DNA of 64,000 nucleotides from Flavobacteriales bacterium. GTDB taxonomy: Bacteria; Bacteroidota; Bacteroidia; Flavobacteriales_G; Salibacteraceae. Below, piece after piece: positions 35,123-44,578 of the stretch. The position numbers and the translations under genes were made by a program. The stretch's first letter is position 1. Each line of letters opens with the position of its first letter. The stretch is from assembly GCA_020435995.1 (NCBI GenBank), contig JAGQYO010000003.1:1-64000 (forward strand). Reading direction: 5' to 3'. Under the pieces are notes generated by a model. That model saw only the letters and a list, made by a program, of their open reading frames with translations, was not told the origin of the DNA and made no database searches.

Positions 35123-36778
35123 CTACTTATTTGACTTAATTAATTTTAAAGTACCAGTCGTCCCATTTATTAGTACGTATTTAAGCAAGTACAACCCTTC
35201 TGGAACCACTTCAAGGTTCAATTCCAGTTCTTTAACCGGCATTTTTTGTTCAACGGTCAGTATTTTCTGACCATTAAGCGAATAAATCGAAACAAGTTGA
35301 ATAGCCTCTATTGACTCAATATTTATTCTAGATATAGAAGGGTTAGGAAATAATGAAACCTGGTTTTCAGGAAGTCTAAAATGTTCGACATTCTTCGGGG
35401 CACATTTATCACTCCCAACTACTTGATTGTCAAATTTCTGAGACGTTAAAAAAGCTTTGGCCTGCTCCATATTTAACTTTAACAAATTAATGTTCATCAA
35501 GTGGTTAGTTGAATCGATTACATTAACCCCAAAACCATATGCCACTGTGAGCGAAAACTCACCAAATGAAGGTAGATCGAATTCGGGTATGGAAGTAATG
35601 CTTCTTCGACTTCCCCCAGTATTTCCAGCGGAAGATTCTGTCCATCCTTTCTCGTTAATAGGATCACCAGTAAACATGTAATTCGTTCTTTCTAAACTAG
35701 GGTCAGTACTAAATCCTGTTCCTCCTACAGTTAAAGGCGTTGAGTCACGCCATCTCGCGTTTAAATAATTATCGAATTCAACTCCGTTTTTGGGCCATCC
35801 TCTCACCGAATTATTTGCTTCTATAGTCATAAATGAGCTCAATTTATGTGAAATATAGGCTAGGCCTACAGCAGGAGGGTTTCTTCCAAACCCAAACAAA
35901 CCATTGCAATCTTCATCAAATCCGTCACGATTATAGGTGTATACAAGATTAGCCAATGTGTCGCATCCTATAAAATCGTCGTTTCTACACCCAAGTGAGT
36001 ATTCTGTAAAATGGCCCACTTTCACCGATTTCAAATCAACTTCACTTCTATTCTTAATTGTGTAATCCACAAAAACCGTAGAATTCAGAGCTGAATCATT
36101 GGGCAAGTTCCAGGCATATATCATCGCATGAACTTCTACCGACAACGGAGCTGCACCTGAGGATGCATGATTTTTAGCCAAATCATTATAAATAATATAG
36201 ATAGCTTGGTCGCCTTTTATAAAGGGATAATCTCCGTTTTGTGGTTCGTAACAACCATTGCCATTTATATCAATAAATGGAGCCAAATTTGAAAACTCAT
36301 CCAGTGTTGAGTCTGCCATTCCTGGCCAATTCTCAATACTTGAAGGCACTAAATAGCCTGCTTTATTGAAATCTTTCTTATGTTGTTCAATCTCATTTCG
36401 AGTAATCTTTATCAGCGACGGTCTGTTTGATGAAAAAGTAGGATTGATAGTTCCTGAATAAAAATCGGAACCAGACTCATAGTCACCGCCAAGTAAATCT
36501 CCCGCCACTTTTAAATGACTATTTACGTCAGTTGCTGAAATCCACAAGTTACTTTGCATTATTCCGTGCGCAATCCTAGTACTTTGTATTTCAAACCTCG
36601 GTTCTATTCCAGAATCTAAGTTATTCCTAAATAGCTTTCCGTTTTTGTTTACGCCTACTTTTATCAAATTGGCATCTAGAGTCTCGTAGTTTTGACCTTT
36701 GAGATTAAAATAGATACTGAAAACTAATAACAAATAAGTCGCTCGATTAACGGTACATCTGGAAAGTTGTATTTTCAT
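35123..36778 (-). CDS. secreted protein with type IX secretion (type A) sorting domain
   Basis: About 551 residues. The ATG at 36778 is chosen because it opens MKIQLSRCTVNRATYLLLV, a signal peptide, while the frame also runs 8 codons further upstream. The mature part resembles Bacteroidota surface proteins rich in GNG-type turns with no enzymatic motif that I recognise. The last 80 residues, from LFPNPSISRINIE to a GLYLLKYV strand, are a T9SS type A sorting domain. It would be exported by Sec, then across the outer membrane by T9SS. Convergent with the C45 gene, 17 nt apart. Confidence 0.85.
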   Translation of the reverse strand: MKIQLSRCTVNRATYLLLVFSIYFNLKGQNYETLDANLIKVGVNKNGKLFRNNLDSGIEPRFEIQSTRIAHGIMQSNLWISATDVNSHLKVAGDLLGGDYESGSDFYSGTINPTFSSNRPSLIKITRNEIEQHKKDFNKAGYLVPSSIENWPGMADSTLDEFSNLAPFIDINGNGCYEPQNGDYPFIKGDQAIYIIYNDLAKNHASSGAAPLSVEVHAMIYAWNLPNDSALNSTVFVDYTIKNRSEVDLKSVKVGHFTEYSLGCRNDDFIGCDTLANLVYTYNRDGFDEDCNGLFGFGRNPPAVGLAYISHKLSSFMTIEANNSVRGWPKNGVEFDNYLNARWRDSTPLTVGGTGFSTDPSLERTNYMFTGDPINEKGWTESSAGNTGGSRRSITSIPEFDLPSFGEFSLTVAYGFGVNVIDSTNHLMNINLLKLNMEQAKAFLTSQKFDNQVVGSDKCAPKNVEHFRLPENQVSLFPNPSISRINIESIEAIQLVSIYSLNGQKILTVEQKMPVKELELNLEVVPEGLYLLKYVLINGTTGTLKLIKSNK

Positions 36779-36928
36779 TCTTTTTGGATAAAATTCCCAC
36801 AATAAAAGTACGCAAAAGGTAGTAATTTACTATCTGTCTTCTAAGTATTCATAAAAGGGCTTTCTTTAAATTTTTCAAACCAAAATAGTAACGCCCCTCC
36901 TGACCGCCTGGGCAGGTGAACATTGCTC

Positions 36929-37049
36929 CCGCGCGAATCTTTCGCATGGTTTATTTACAAAAAACATCTTCCTAAGTATTTTTGTTAAAATACTGCTGGA
37001 TTAAAACATGACTAGAAATTTGAGAATTTCACGCGAAAGATTCGCGCGG
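36929..37049. repeat. 17-bp perfect inverted repeat in intergenic space
   Basis: CCGCGCGAATCTTTCGC at 36929-36945 and its exact reverse complement at 37033-37049 enclose 87 nt. This lies between the T9SS gene start and the histidine-kinase stop. The outer arms are GC-rich compared with the AT-rich surroundings. It could be ends of a small inserted element or a large hairpin. Confidence 0.8.
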
Positions 37050-37060
37050 AAGTTGGGGAT

Positions 37061-39358
37061 CTAGCCAAGAGGAATTTTTACGATAAAAGTAGCGCCTTTA
37101 CCGGCTTCAGACTCCAGCAGCACTTCTCCACTTAAATGGCTAATCAATTCTTTAACTATGGCTAGCCCAAGTCCTGTTGAACTTTCTTCTCCCGTAGGCC
37201 TTGCACTGAGGCGGGTAAACTTCCCAAAAATCTTGGCCTTGTCTTCTGCACTAAATCCAGGGCCGTTGTCTTTAATCTCGATTTTTAAACCATCGGAATT
37301 AGTCATGGCATTCACCTCTATTCTACCGCCCACCGGACTGAATTTCACAGCGTTGCCTACCAAATTTTCTACGATTCGTTTAACCAAACGCACATCAGTT
37401 TGCACCTCTGCTTTTTGATCTATGTTTTCAATTATTTCGATCTGTTTCTTACGCGCTCTCAGTTTAATCCCAATTAATGAATCTTCAAGTATTTCAGAAA
37501 GCGAAACTTTTTGTTTCACTAACCCTACTTTGTCGTTTTCGAAGGCATGAATATCAATTAAATTTTGAACCATGGCGCTGCTATCTTCTACCACCGTATC
37601 CAAGTAATCAAGGTACTCTTCCTTTTCTTCTTCCTTTTCTGCCATCCTCATCAGATGAGCCAAGGCGCCAACCTTGCCGATGGGTGACAACAAATCATGG
37701 GCTACTACATGCATTAAATCATCCTTCTGTTTGTCTAGCAACTCAAGATGTTTGTTGGTCTTTTTTAATTTGAACGAAAACCATAAAATCACAAATAGCA
37801 ACACGCTAATACCAAGTACAAGTAAGAGCATGTAAAAACTAGTTTTGCGCTGAGACTCAAGTTCGTTGTTCGTTTCCAAGAGCTTGCGTTTGTTGTGCTC
37901 CGCTTCAAGTTCAAGTTCAAATTGTTTGGCTTGCTCTGCCTTAATTCGCAGCATGTTCACTTTTCGCGTAGACTCAATGCCCTCCAATTTGTTTTTAATC
38001 TCATTGGCATTTCGGAAATACAGCAAGGCATTTTTGAAGTCACCTTGTTCTTCAAATATCTGCGCCAAAGCAAACTGAACGTCCATTGAATCTGATCCAT
38101 CGTTATAAATCTGCGCTTCATCCAACAGCTTTAGCCCAAGAGGTTTTGCTGCCTTATATTTTTTAAAATTCATAAGGGTGAGAAACTCCTCTACAAAAGA
38201 ATTATAAACACCTCTCGAAACATTGATTTTGGCGAAATAACTTCTGGCCTTTTCGTACCAAAACAAGGCACTGTCAAGCTCCTTGATGTTATCAAAATAG
38301 TGCCCCTTGTCAATGTAAAGATGACCCAATCCATAAAAGTTTCCCGAATTGAGAAGTAAACGCTCGCTTTTATCTAAAACACTTGGGATTGAGTCGAGTT
38401 TATCTTCTAATCCGAATTGGGCAACCCAGTTTTGATACACGTGCCCAAGCATAGAAGAGTCGTTGATTTCCAAAGCAATTTTCTCTGCCTGCACAAGGTG
38501 TTCACGCGCTATTTCAAGACGATTTACCTTGCGATAATCGATGTTGCAATTAATGTGATAAGCGGCTTGACTCCTGAGCGTTACACTGTTGAGATATCTC
38601 GCACATTCGGCAAAATACGCTAAGGCTATGCTTATATCTCCCCGCTCCGAATAGAAAATTCCCAAATCCAAATTAGACATAAACAACCCCGAAGAATCGT
38701 TTTGCTTCATGGCTATTTTTACAGCCGCGTTATAATACCAATAGGTGGAATCAATAATATCGCTTCGATCAAACGCAATTCCAACTCTTCGAAAATCGGT
38801 ATAATTTAAGTCCTCAGAAAGCGCCAATCGCTTTATTTCCAAAGCCGACTTACACCATTTTAAAAAATTAGGTGCATCATAGTTTTTTTCGCAAACCTTT
38901 GCCAAAAGCAAGGAATAATAATAATAAAGCGTAGAATCCTCGAAACTTATTGGTGGATAAGCCGCCTTTTCTAATTCGGTATATTTTACTTCATCGTCTC
39001 CTCTTGTAAGGGCGATTTTTGTGTTCAAATAAAGAGATAGCAACCGATCGTAATCATCGGATCTTTTTGAAGCTTCGAAAATTTGTAAAATACTATCCGC
39101 AGTAGGTAACTCGTTCCCTTTTATAGCATCAAAACACTGAAAAGCCAGATATTTACTGCTAATCTCAAAACCTTTTGTTGATGCGACTCTTTTGTAAACT
39201 TCACTTCTTATGCCTTCTCGGTCATCAAATAAGTATCTACTAAACAGGTAGTCGAGCTTTTCTACTTCAGAATTCCCCTTTATAATTGGCTCAGATTGAG
39301 CAATTAAATCAACGCCAAGTATAAAAATTGAGAAGAAAATAATCACTACCATTCTCAC
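37061..39358 (-). CDS. TPR-containing sensor histidine kinase (1)
   Basis: 765 residues. A signal peptide or N-terminal hydrophobic segment (1-20) leads into TPR-like helices (about 100-450), one transmembrane segment (FYMLLLVLGISVLLFVILWF, about 507-526), a coiled linker, a HisKA domain with His in MHVVAHDLLSPIG, and an HATPase domain (NLVGNAVKFSPVGG, DNGPGFS, STGLGLAIVKEL). The periplasmic TPRs probably sense a protein or peptide, and the kinase phosphorylates an unknown response regulator. No regulator gene is adjacent. Confidence 0.9.
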   Translation of the reverse strand: MRMVVIIFFSIFILGVDLIAQSEPIIKGNSEVEKLDYLFSRYLFDDREGIRSEVYKRVASTKGFEISSKYLAFQCFDAIKGNELPTADSILQIFEASKRSDDYDRLLSLYLNTKIALTRGDDEVKYTELEKAAYPPISFEDSTLYYYYSLLLAKVCEKNYDAPNFLKWCKSALEIKRLALSEDLNYTDFRRVGIAFDRSDIIDSTYWYYNAAVKIAMKQNDSSGLFMSNLDLGIFYSERGDISIALAYFAECARYLNSVTLRSQAAYHINCNIDYRKVNRLEIAREHLVQAEKIALEINDSSMLGHVYQNWVAQFGLEDKLDSIPSVLDKSERLLLNSGNFYGLGHLYIDKGHYFDNIKELDSALFWYEKARSYFAKINVSRGVYNSFVEEFLTLMNFKKYKAAKPLGLKLLDEAQIYNDGSDSMDVQFALAQIFEEQGDFKNALLYFRNANEIKNKLEGIESTRKVNMLRIKAEQAKQFELELEAEHNKRKLLETNNELESQRKTSFYMLLLVLGISVLLFVILWFSFKLKKTNKHLELLDKQKDDLMHVVAHDLLSPIGKVGALAHLMRMAEKEEEKEEYLDYLDTVVEDSSAMVQNLIDIHAFENDKVGLVKQKVSLSEILEDSLIGIKLRARKKQIEIIENIDQKAEVQTDVRLVKRIVENLVGNAVKFSPVGGRIEVNAMTNSDGLKIEIKDNGPGFSAEDKAKIFGKFTRLSARPTGEESSTGLGLAIVKELISHLSGEVLLESEAGKGATFIVKIPLG

Positions 39359-39494
39359 TTGGCGAAAGTATTCTTTTGAGAAAACAAAAAAAATGACCTT
39401 ACCACGGTAAAAACAAATCAGATAAAAAAGCTAAAAAGAGTTCATCTACCTTTAAGAATGTTGATTTTTGCGCATTAATTAAACAAGATTATAC

Positions 39495-40943
39495 ATGAAT
39501 TCATCTTTCGACAAAATAGTCTCCACATCCAACTACATCAATGGCAAATGGCATTCAAAAGGCAATGGAAAAAACCTCCAAGTAATTGATAAATACACCC
39601 AGGAGGAAATAGCCCAAGTGCCTTTTTGTTCGACCGATCAAATGGAAGAAGCCATTCAATCTTCGGTAATGGCTTTTAAAGAATTAAAGAATTGGTCGGC
39701 AGGGCAAAGAAGTGAAGCCCTCGAAAAAATAAGAATTGCCTTGGTCGAAAACCAAGAAGCTTTTGCTCAATTGATTGCTGCAGAAGCTGGCAAGCCTATT
39801 GGCTATGCCCGAAATGAAATGGCGCGTTGCGTTGATACCTTAAAAACCGCCGTATCTGAAACGCTGCGTTTTGATGGCGAAATGGTTCCGATGGATTATA
39901 ACAACGGCGCAGGCAAGGTGGCTTTTACAAGAAGGTTTCCGATTGGACCGATAGCCGCTATCTCACCATTCAATTTTCCACTCAACCTTGCGCTTCACAA
40001 AATAGCTCCTGCCATTGCCTGTGGTTGTACTATTGTGTTGAAACCAGCACCCCAAACTCCTTTGGTAGCCTTGGCATTTGCCAAATTGGTTGACGATCTC
40101 AACTGCTTGCCAAAAGGTGCATTAAGCGTATTGGTTGCTGATATTCCAGAAGCGGAAAAATTGGTAACCGACCCTAGAATGGCCATGTTGTCGTTTACGG
40201 GTAGTCCGCAAATTGGATGGCATTTAAAAAATATCATTGGCAAAAAGAAAGTGGCGCTAGAGCTAGGTGGTAATGCGTCGGTAATAATAGATGAAAGCGC
40301 TGATTTGCCACTTGCAGCCAAACTCACAGCGATTGGTGCGTTCTTATATGCCGGTCAAATTTGTATCTCCACCCAAAGAATACTCGTTCACCAAAATGTT
40401 TTTAACGCGTTCAAGGTGCTTTTGATCAAAGAAGTTGAAGCCCTGAAAGTGGGAGATCCCCGCGATGAAAAAGTAATGATTGGGCCCATTATTCAACCTG
40501 TACACGTAAAACGAATTTCGGACTGGGTGAGTGAAGCCGTAGCTGCTGGAGCAGAAATTTTGACAGGAGGAAAGGTGATAAACGAACAAAACGGACTTTA
40601 CGCCCCTACCCTGCTTACCAACACTAAAAAAGGCATGAAGGTTTGCGATCTCGAAGCTTTTGGACCAATTGCCACTCTTGAATCTTTTGGAACTTTTCAA
40701 GATGCCATTGATCAAACCAATGATTCCACCTTTGGCTTGCAAGCCGGTGTGTTTACCAATCAATTCGATCAGGTAAAAAAAGCACATCAAGAGCTCGAAG
40801 TGGGCGGAGTGATGATCAACAACATACCAGGATTCCGAATTGATAGCATGCCTTATGGAGGAGTAAAAGATTCGGGGCTAGGCCGTGAAGGAATAAAATA
40901 TACGATGGAAGAAATGACCGAACCAAGACTATTGGTATATTAG
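39495..40943 (+). CDS. NAD(P)-dependent aldehyde dehydrogenase
   Basis: 482-residue aldehyde dehydrogenase superfamily protein. SPFNFPLNLALHKIAPA, the Rossmann segment FTGSPQIGWH, Glu in LELGGNAS, and the catalytic Cys in AGQICISTQR are present, as is the C-terminal DSMPYGGVKDSGLGREG. It oxidises an aldehyde to an acid, or could act on a semialdehyde. The next gene (a kinase) starts 20 nt later on the same strand. Confidence 0.9.
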   Translation: MNSSFDKIVSTSNYINGKWHSKGNGKNLQVIDKYTQEEIAQVPFCSTDQMEEAIQSSVMAFKELKNWSAGQRSEALEKIRIALVENQEAFAQLIAAEAGKPIGYARNEMARCVDTLKTAVSETLRFDGEMVPMDYNNGAGKVAFTRRFPIGPIAAISPFNFPLNLALHKIAPAIACGCTIVLKPAPQTPLVALAFAKLVDDLNCLPKGALSVLVADIPEAEKLVTDPRMAMLSFTGSPQIGWHLKNIIGKKKVALELGGNASVIIDESADLPLAAKLTAIGAFLYAGQICISTQRILVHQNVFNAFKVLLIKEVEALKVGDPRDEKVMIGPIIQPVHVKRISDWVSEAVAAGAEILTGGKVINEQNGLYAPTLLTNTKKGMKVCDLEAFGPIATLESFGTFQDAIDQTNDSTFGLQAGVFTNQFDQVKKAHQELEVGGVMINNIPGFRIDSMPYGGVKDSGLGREGIKYTMEEMTEPRLLVY

Positions 40944-40963
40944 ATTCGAAATAATAACATGGT

Positions 40964-42829
40964 TTGAATAAATTAATCGTTCGTGTATTTTTTGTTGCAT
41001 TACTTTTTTGGGGTTCTGATCTTAAGGCGGAAAACCACCAAATTATTGATAGCCTTCAAAAAAGAATTGCTTTTTTATCCGAAGCCAAACCCCTTGATTC
41101 GTTTCAGCTTTGGCTGGCTTATTACCATTCTTTTGACGAACTCGCCAAAATTGGGCGTAAAGATGATTCCCAAAACGCGTTTCTTAAAAGCCTTGAAGTA
41201 GCTCCTAACGACACTTTTAAATATCGGTCCTATTACAGAAGATCGGTGTGGTTTTCCGAAATTCATGAGGGCGAAGAAGCTATTCGATTGGCCTCTGAAA
41301 TTATCAAGAAATTCCCAGGTTATCACGAAGCTTTGGCATCGGGTTACATGTTTATGGCTGTTGCACACGAGCACAACAAAGAGTTTGATCAAGCACTGTC
41401 GTACTACGAAAAATCCCTTAAAGAATCAATAATTAGTGGTGATTCTGGCTCCTATTTCATGGTAAAAATGAACATGGCTAATACCCTTTTTGATCTGGGT
41501 AAAAAAGAAGAGGCTATTGACTACTACAAACAGGGTATTCGATACTACGGTGCTTCTGATAACCCGGGGTTTAAGTTTAAAATAGCAAGCCTCTACAACA
41601 ACATAGGAACCAGCTATATGGGGCATAATTCTGATTCAGCTATAAAATTTTTAAAGCTTTCTAAAGCCCTGAGTATTGAAATAGGCGATGAATTTGAAAT
41701 GGGCCTATCGAGTCTCAATTTGGGTATAGAATATTTTACGGTAGGAAAACCCTTGTTGGCCAAAGCAGAATTGATGCAGTCCCTAAAAAACATGAACCTC
41801 ATCAATGAGACATACTACCACTATGATATATATCGAATGCTAGGTGCTATTGAAAGTTATAACCAAAACTGGACTGCAGCTATGAATATGATGGATAGTT
41901 CTAAATATTTTCACGAGCGAGGCAGCAATGCCATGCGTGCGGAAGCATTTGCAGAGGCTAAGGCTCAGTTTAGAATTGCGGAAGAATCTTTAAAAAACGA
42001 TCAGCTCTTGGCCTCCAACCGTGCGGCACATGAAAAACTACAATGGCAAAGAATTGCGACCTTTTCGCTCGTTGGCTTGCTTCTACTTCTCGCCGCATTT
42101 ATGCTTTTTAGGTACAGACAATACAAAACCATAAAATCGCTCATCACCGAAAAAGACAACCTCATGGGCATTCTTTTTCACGACCTCAGGTCTCCAATGG
42201 CGGCTATCAAAACCGTGAGTGATATGATTGGCGAGGATCAAAAAGTAAATTTAGACCCACACTCAAGAGAGCTGCTTCACGAAATGTCTAAGGTATCGGC
42301 CTATGGGCTCAATTTGGTGGACACCTTATTCTACATTTATGAACTAGAAAACAAACAACTCCAAATTAAAAAATCAGAAATTGAAATCGCTGAAATATTT
42401 GGAATAATAGAATCTGAATTTACCTCCCTAGCCAAAACCAAGGGCATAGAGCTCGAAATGCCTAAAACCGAGTTGAAGGTCACTTCGCATCGGGAATTCC
42501 TCATTAGCATCCTGCGCAATTTAGTATCCAACGGAATCAAATTTTCGAGTTCAGCACAGAAAGTGGAATTAGAACTAAAAGACAATATAAAGCATACAAT
42601 TATTATAGTGCGAGATAATGGCCCAGGCTTTTCTACTGTTGACCAAAACAACATGTTTAAGAAGTTTACCACACTCACTGCCAAACCAACAAATGGCGAG
42701 AAATCGACAGGACTAGGCTTGTACTTGGTAAGCCTTATGGCGAAGAAAATAAACGCCACCATCACCTTGAATTCAACATATACGCAAGGGGCTGAATTTC
42801 ACTTAATAATTCCAAAACAAAATGGGTAA
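40964..42829 (+). CDS. TPR-containing sensor histidine kinase (2)
   Basis: 621 residues from a TTG start at 40964, chosen because it opens a signal peptide (KLIVRVFFVALLFWG) and no ATG is better placed. TPR repeats (about 90-330), one transmembrane segment (FSLVGLLLLLAAFMLF), a HisKA domain (LFHDLRSPMAAIK) and HATPase motifs (LVSNGIKFSS, DNGPGFS, STGLGLYLVS) follow. Same architecture as the kinases at 37.1 and 44.6 kb, so they are paralogs. It overlaps the next gene by 8 nt. Confidence 0.87.
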   Translation: MNKLIVRVFFVALLFWGSDLKAENHQIIDSLQKRIAFLSEAKPLDSFQLWLAYYHSFDELAKIGRKDDSQNAFLKSLEVAPNDTFKYRSYYRRSVWFSEIHEGEEAIRLASEIIKKFPGYHEALASGYMFMAVAHEHNKEFDQALSYYEKSLKESIISGDSGSYFMVKMNMANTLFDLGKKEEAIDYYKQGIRYYGASDNPGFKFKIASLYNNIGTSYMGHNSDSAIKFLKLSKALSIEIGDEFEMGLSSLNLGIEYFTVGKPLLAKAELMQSLKNMNLINETYYHYDIYRMLGAIESYNQNWTAAMNMMDSSKYFHERGSNAMRAEAFAEAKAQFRIAEESLKNDQLLASNRAAHEKLQWQRIATFSLVGLLLLLAAFMLFRYRQYKTIKSLITEKDNLMGILFHDLRSPMAAIKTVSDMIGEDQKVNLDPHSRELLHEMSKVSAYGLNLVDTLFYIYELENKQLQIKKSEIEIAEIFGIIESEFTSLAKTKGIELEMPKTELKVTSHREFLISILRNLVSNGIKFSSSAQKVELELKDNIKHTIIIVRDNGPGFSTVDQNNMFKKFTTLTAKPTNGEKSTGLGLYLVSLMAKKINATITLNSTYTQGAEFHLIIPKQNG

Positions 42830-43358
42830 AAAGCTGGACTATTTACCAACTGCCTTACAACGTTTTATAGCTGATCAAAAAATATACTTTGTGGCCACGG
42901 CAGCCGAACAAGGCAGGGTCAATTTGTCGCCTAAAGGAATTGATACATTTCGAATCATAAGTGAAAACGAGGTTATTTGGCTCAACCTTACTGGAAGTGG
43001 TAACGAAACTCAGGCTCATTTAGCTGAAAACAATCGAATGACCATCATGTTTTGCGCATTTGAAGGGGCTCCCAATATTTTGAGGCTTTATGGGCAAGCC
43101 AAAGCGATTTTACCAAATCAAACTGAATGGCAAAAAATGATCGACTTATTTCCTTTGGTTGCTGGCGCTAGACAAATTATCCAACTTCAGATTGAACTGG
43201 TTCAAACAACCTGCGGATATGGCGTGCCATTTTATGAATACCGAGGAGAACGGAACACCTTGCTCGAATGGGCTGACAAAAAAGGCCAAAACGGTATCGA
43301 AGAATATTGGCAAACAAAAAACACAGTGAGCCTTGATGGGAAAAAAATTGACATTTAG
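42822..43358 (+). CDS. pyridoxamine-5'-phosphate-oxidase-like flavin-binding protein
   Basis: 178 residues, a split-barrel flavoprotein family member. YFVATAAEQGRVNLSPKGID and RMTIMFCAFEGAPNILRLYGQA are the usual FMN/substrate strands. PNPOx-like members of this group reduce or bind small molecules; a role in vitamin B6 is not implied. It starts 8 nt inside the upstream kinase gene. Confidence 0.83.
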   Translation: MGKKLDYLPTALQRFIADQKIYFVATAAEQGRVNLSPKGIDTFRIISENEVIWLNLTGSGNETQAHLAENNRMTIMFCAFEGAPNILRLYGQAKAILPNQTEWQKMIDLFPLVAGARQIIQLQIELVQTTCGYGVPFYEYRGERNTLLEWADKKGQNGIEEYWQTKNTVSLDGKKIDI

Positions 43359-43488
43359 AATAATTGACAGCCTGTCATTGAAAGAATAAAATATTTTTGT
43401 ACTTACTATTTATTGGCAGAAGAGTGTTTACAACCAAATCCTCCAATTTTGATTGGACTGACTGCTGTCAGATATTGCTAAAACTTAG

Positions 43489-43516
43489 AAAAGGCTGCCT
43501 CGGTAGCCTTTTTTTG
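43489..43516 (+). terminator. Rho-independent terminator before ribD
   Basis: AAAAGGCTGCC and GGTAGCCTTTT pair around TC, followed by T residues. It ends 12 nt before the ribD ATG. It probably ends the upstream transcript. No other structured RNA such as an FMN riboswitch is evident. Confidence 0.8.
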
Positions 43517-43528
43517 TAACCGAAAAGA

Positions 43529-44578
43529 ATGGAAAATGAAACTTATATGGCTCGGGCACTTCATCTGGCCCAAAGTGGCTTAGGCTTAGTTTCCCCAAAT
43601 CCACTCGTAGGTTGTGTTATCGTACATCAAAACAACATTATTGGCGAAGGCTACCACCAGAAATACGGAGCTGCCCATGCAGAAGTAAATGCAATTAGGT
43701 CTGTAAAAGAAAAGAACCTCCTTCCCTATTCAACCCTTTATGTTACATTAGAACCTTGCGCTCATTACGGTAAAACACCTCCGTGCGCTGACCTCATTGT
43801 AAAAAGCGAAATAAAAAAAGTAGTAATTTGCAACCTCGACCCGAACCCGCTTGTAGCGGGCAAAGGCATTCAGAAATTAAAAGAAGCCGGAATTGATATT
43901 ACCCTGGATGTACTCCATGCTCAGGGCAAATGGTTAAACCGAAGATTTTTTACTTCATTCGAAAAAAACCGCCCTTACATTATTCTCAAATGGGCAGAAA
44001 CCAAAGACGGTTTTGTTGATTCCATAAGGGATTCCAACTCTACAGCATTAAAAATTAGTGATGCCATCAATTCCAACTTAGTGCATACATGGCGCGCGCA
44101 AGAAGATGCAATATGGGTCGGTAAGAACACTGTTCTGAAGGATAATCCCTCTCTTACAACCAGAAATATAGTGGGTAAAAACCCCATCCGAATCACCTGC
44201 GATAAAAAAAACAACATCCCACCCGAATTCCATATTTTTAACCCCGAGGCAAAAACCATCATTTTTAACATTGAAAAAAATGAAGAAAAAGATGCTAATA
44301 AATGGATGAGAATTAGTGATGAAAATTGTTTAGAAGAAATGCTTGACAAACTACACCAGTATAAAATTCAAAGTATATTAGTTGAAGGTGGAACTTGGTT
44401 GTTAAATACCTTCATTAAATCTGGTATTTGGGACGAGGCAAGGGTTTCACAACACAAAGATTTAACTATAGGCACAGGAATTAAAGCACCCAAAACGCTG
44501 AATATGAATCTTAAAGAAAAGGTACTTGAAGGAGAAATGGAAGTAAAATTCTATACTAACCCACATCAATTGACATGA
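43529..44578 (+). CDS. ribD: bifunctional riboflavin biosynthesis protein RibD
   Basis: 349 residues. The N-terminal deaminase domain has GEGYHQKYGAAHAEVNA and EPCAHYGKTPPC, which supply the zinc His/Cys ligands and the catalytic Glu. The C-terminal reductase domain (from about 145) has KWAETKDG and VEGGTWLLNTF. It carries out two early steps of riboflavin synthesis, deamination of the pyrimidine and side-chain reduction. It overlaps the next kinase gene by 4 nt (ATGA). Confidence 0.95.
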   Translation: MENETYMARALHLAQSGLGLVSPNPLVGCVIVHQNNIIGEGYHQKYGAAHAEVNAIRSVKEKNLLPYSTLYVTLEPCAHYGKTPPCADLIVKSEIKKVVICNLDPNPLVAGKGIQKLKEAGIDITLDVLHAQGKWLNRRFFTSFEKNRPYIILKWAETKDGFVDSIRDSNSTALKISDAINSNLVHTWRAQEDAIWVGKNTVLKDNPSLTTRNIVGKNPIRITCDKKNNIPPEFHIFNPEAKTIIFNIEKNEEKDANKWMRISDENCLEEMLDKLHQYKIQSILVEGGTWLLNTFIKSGIWDEARVSQHKDLTIGTGIKAPKTLNMNLKEKVLEGEMEVKFYTNPHQLT

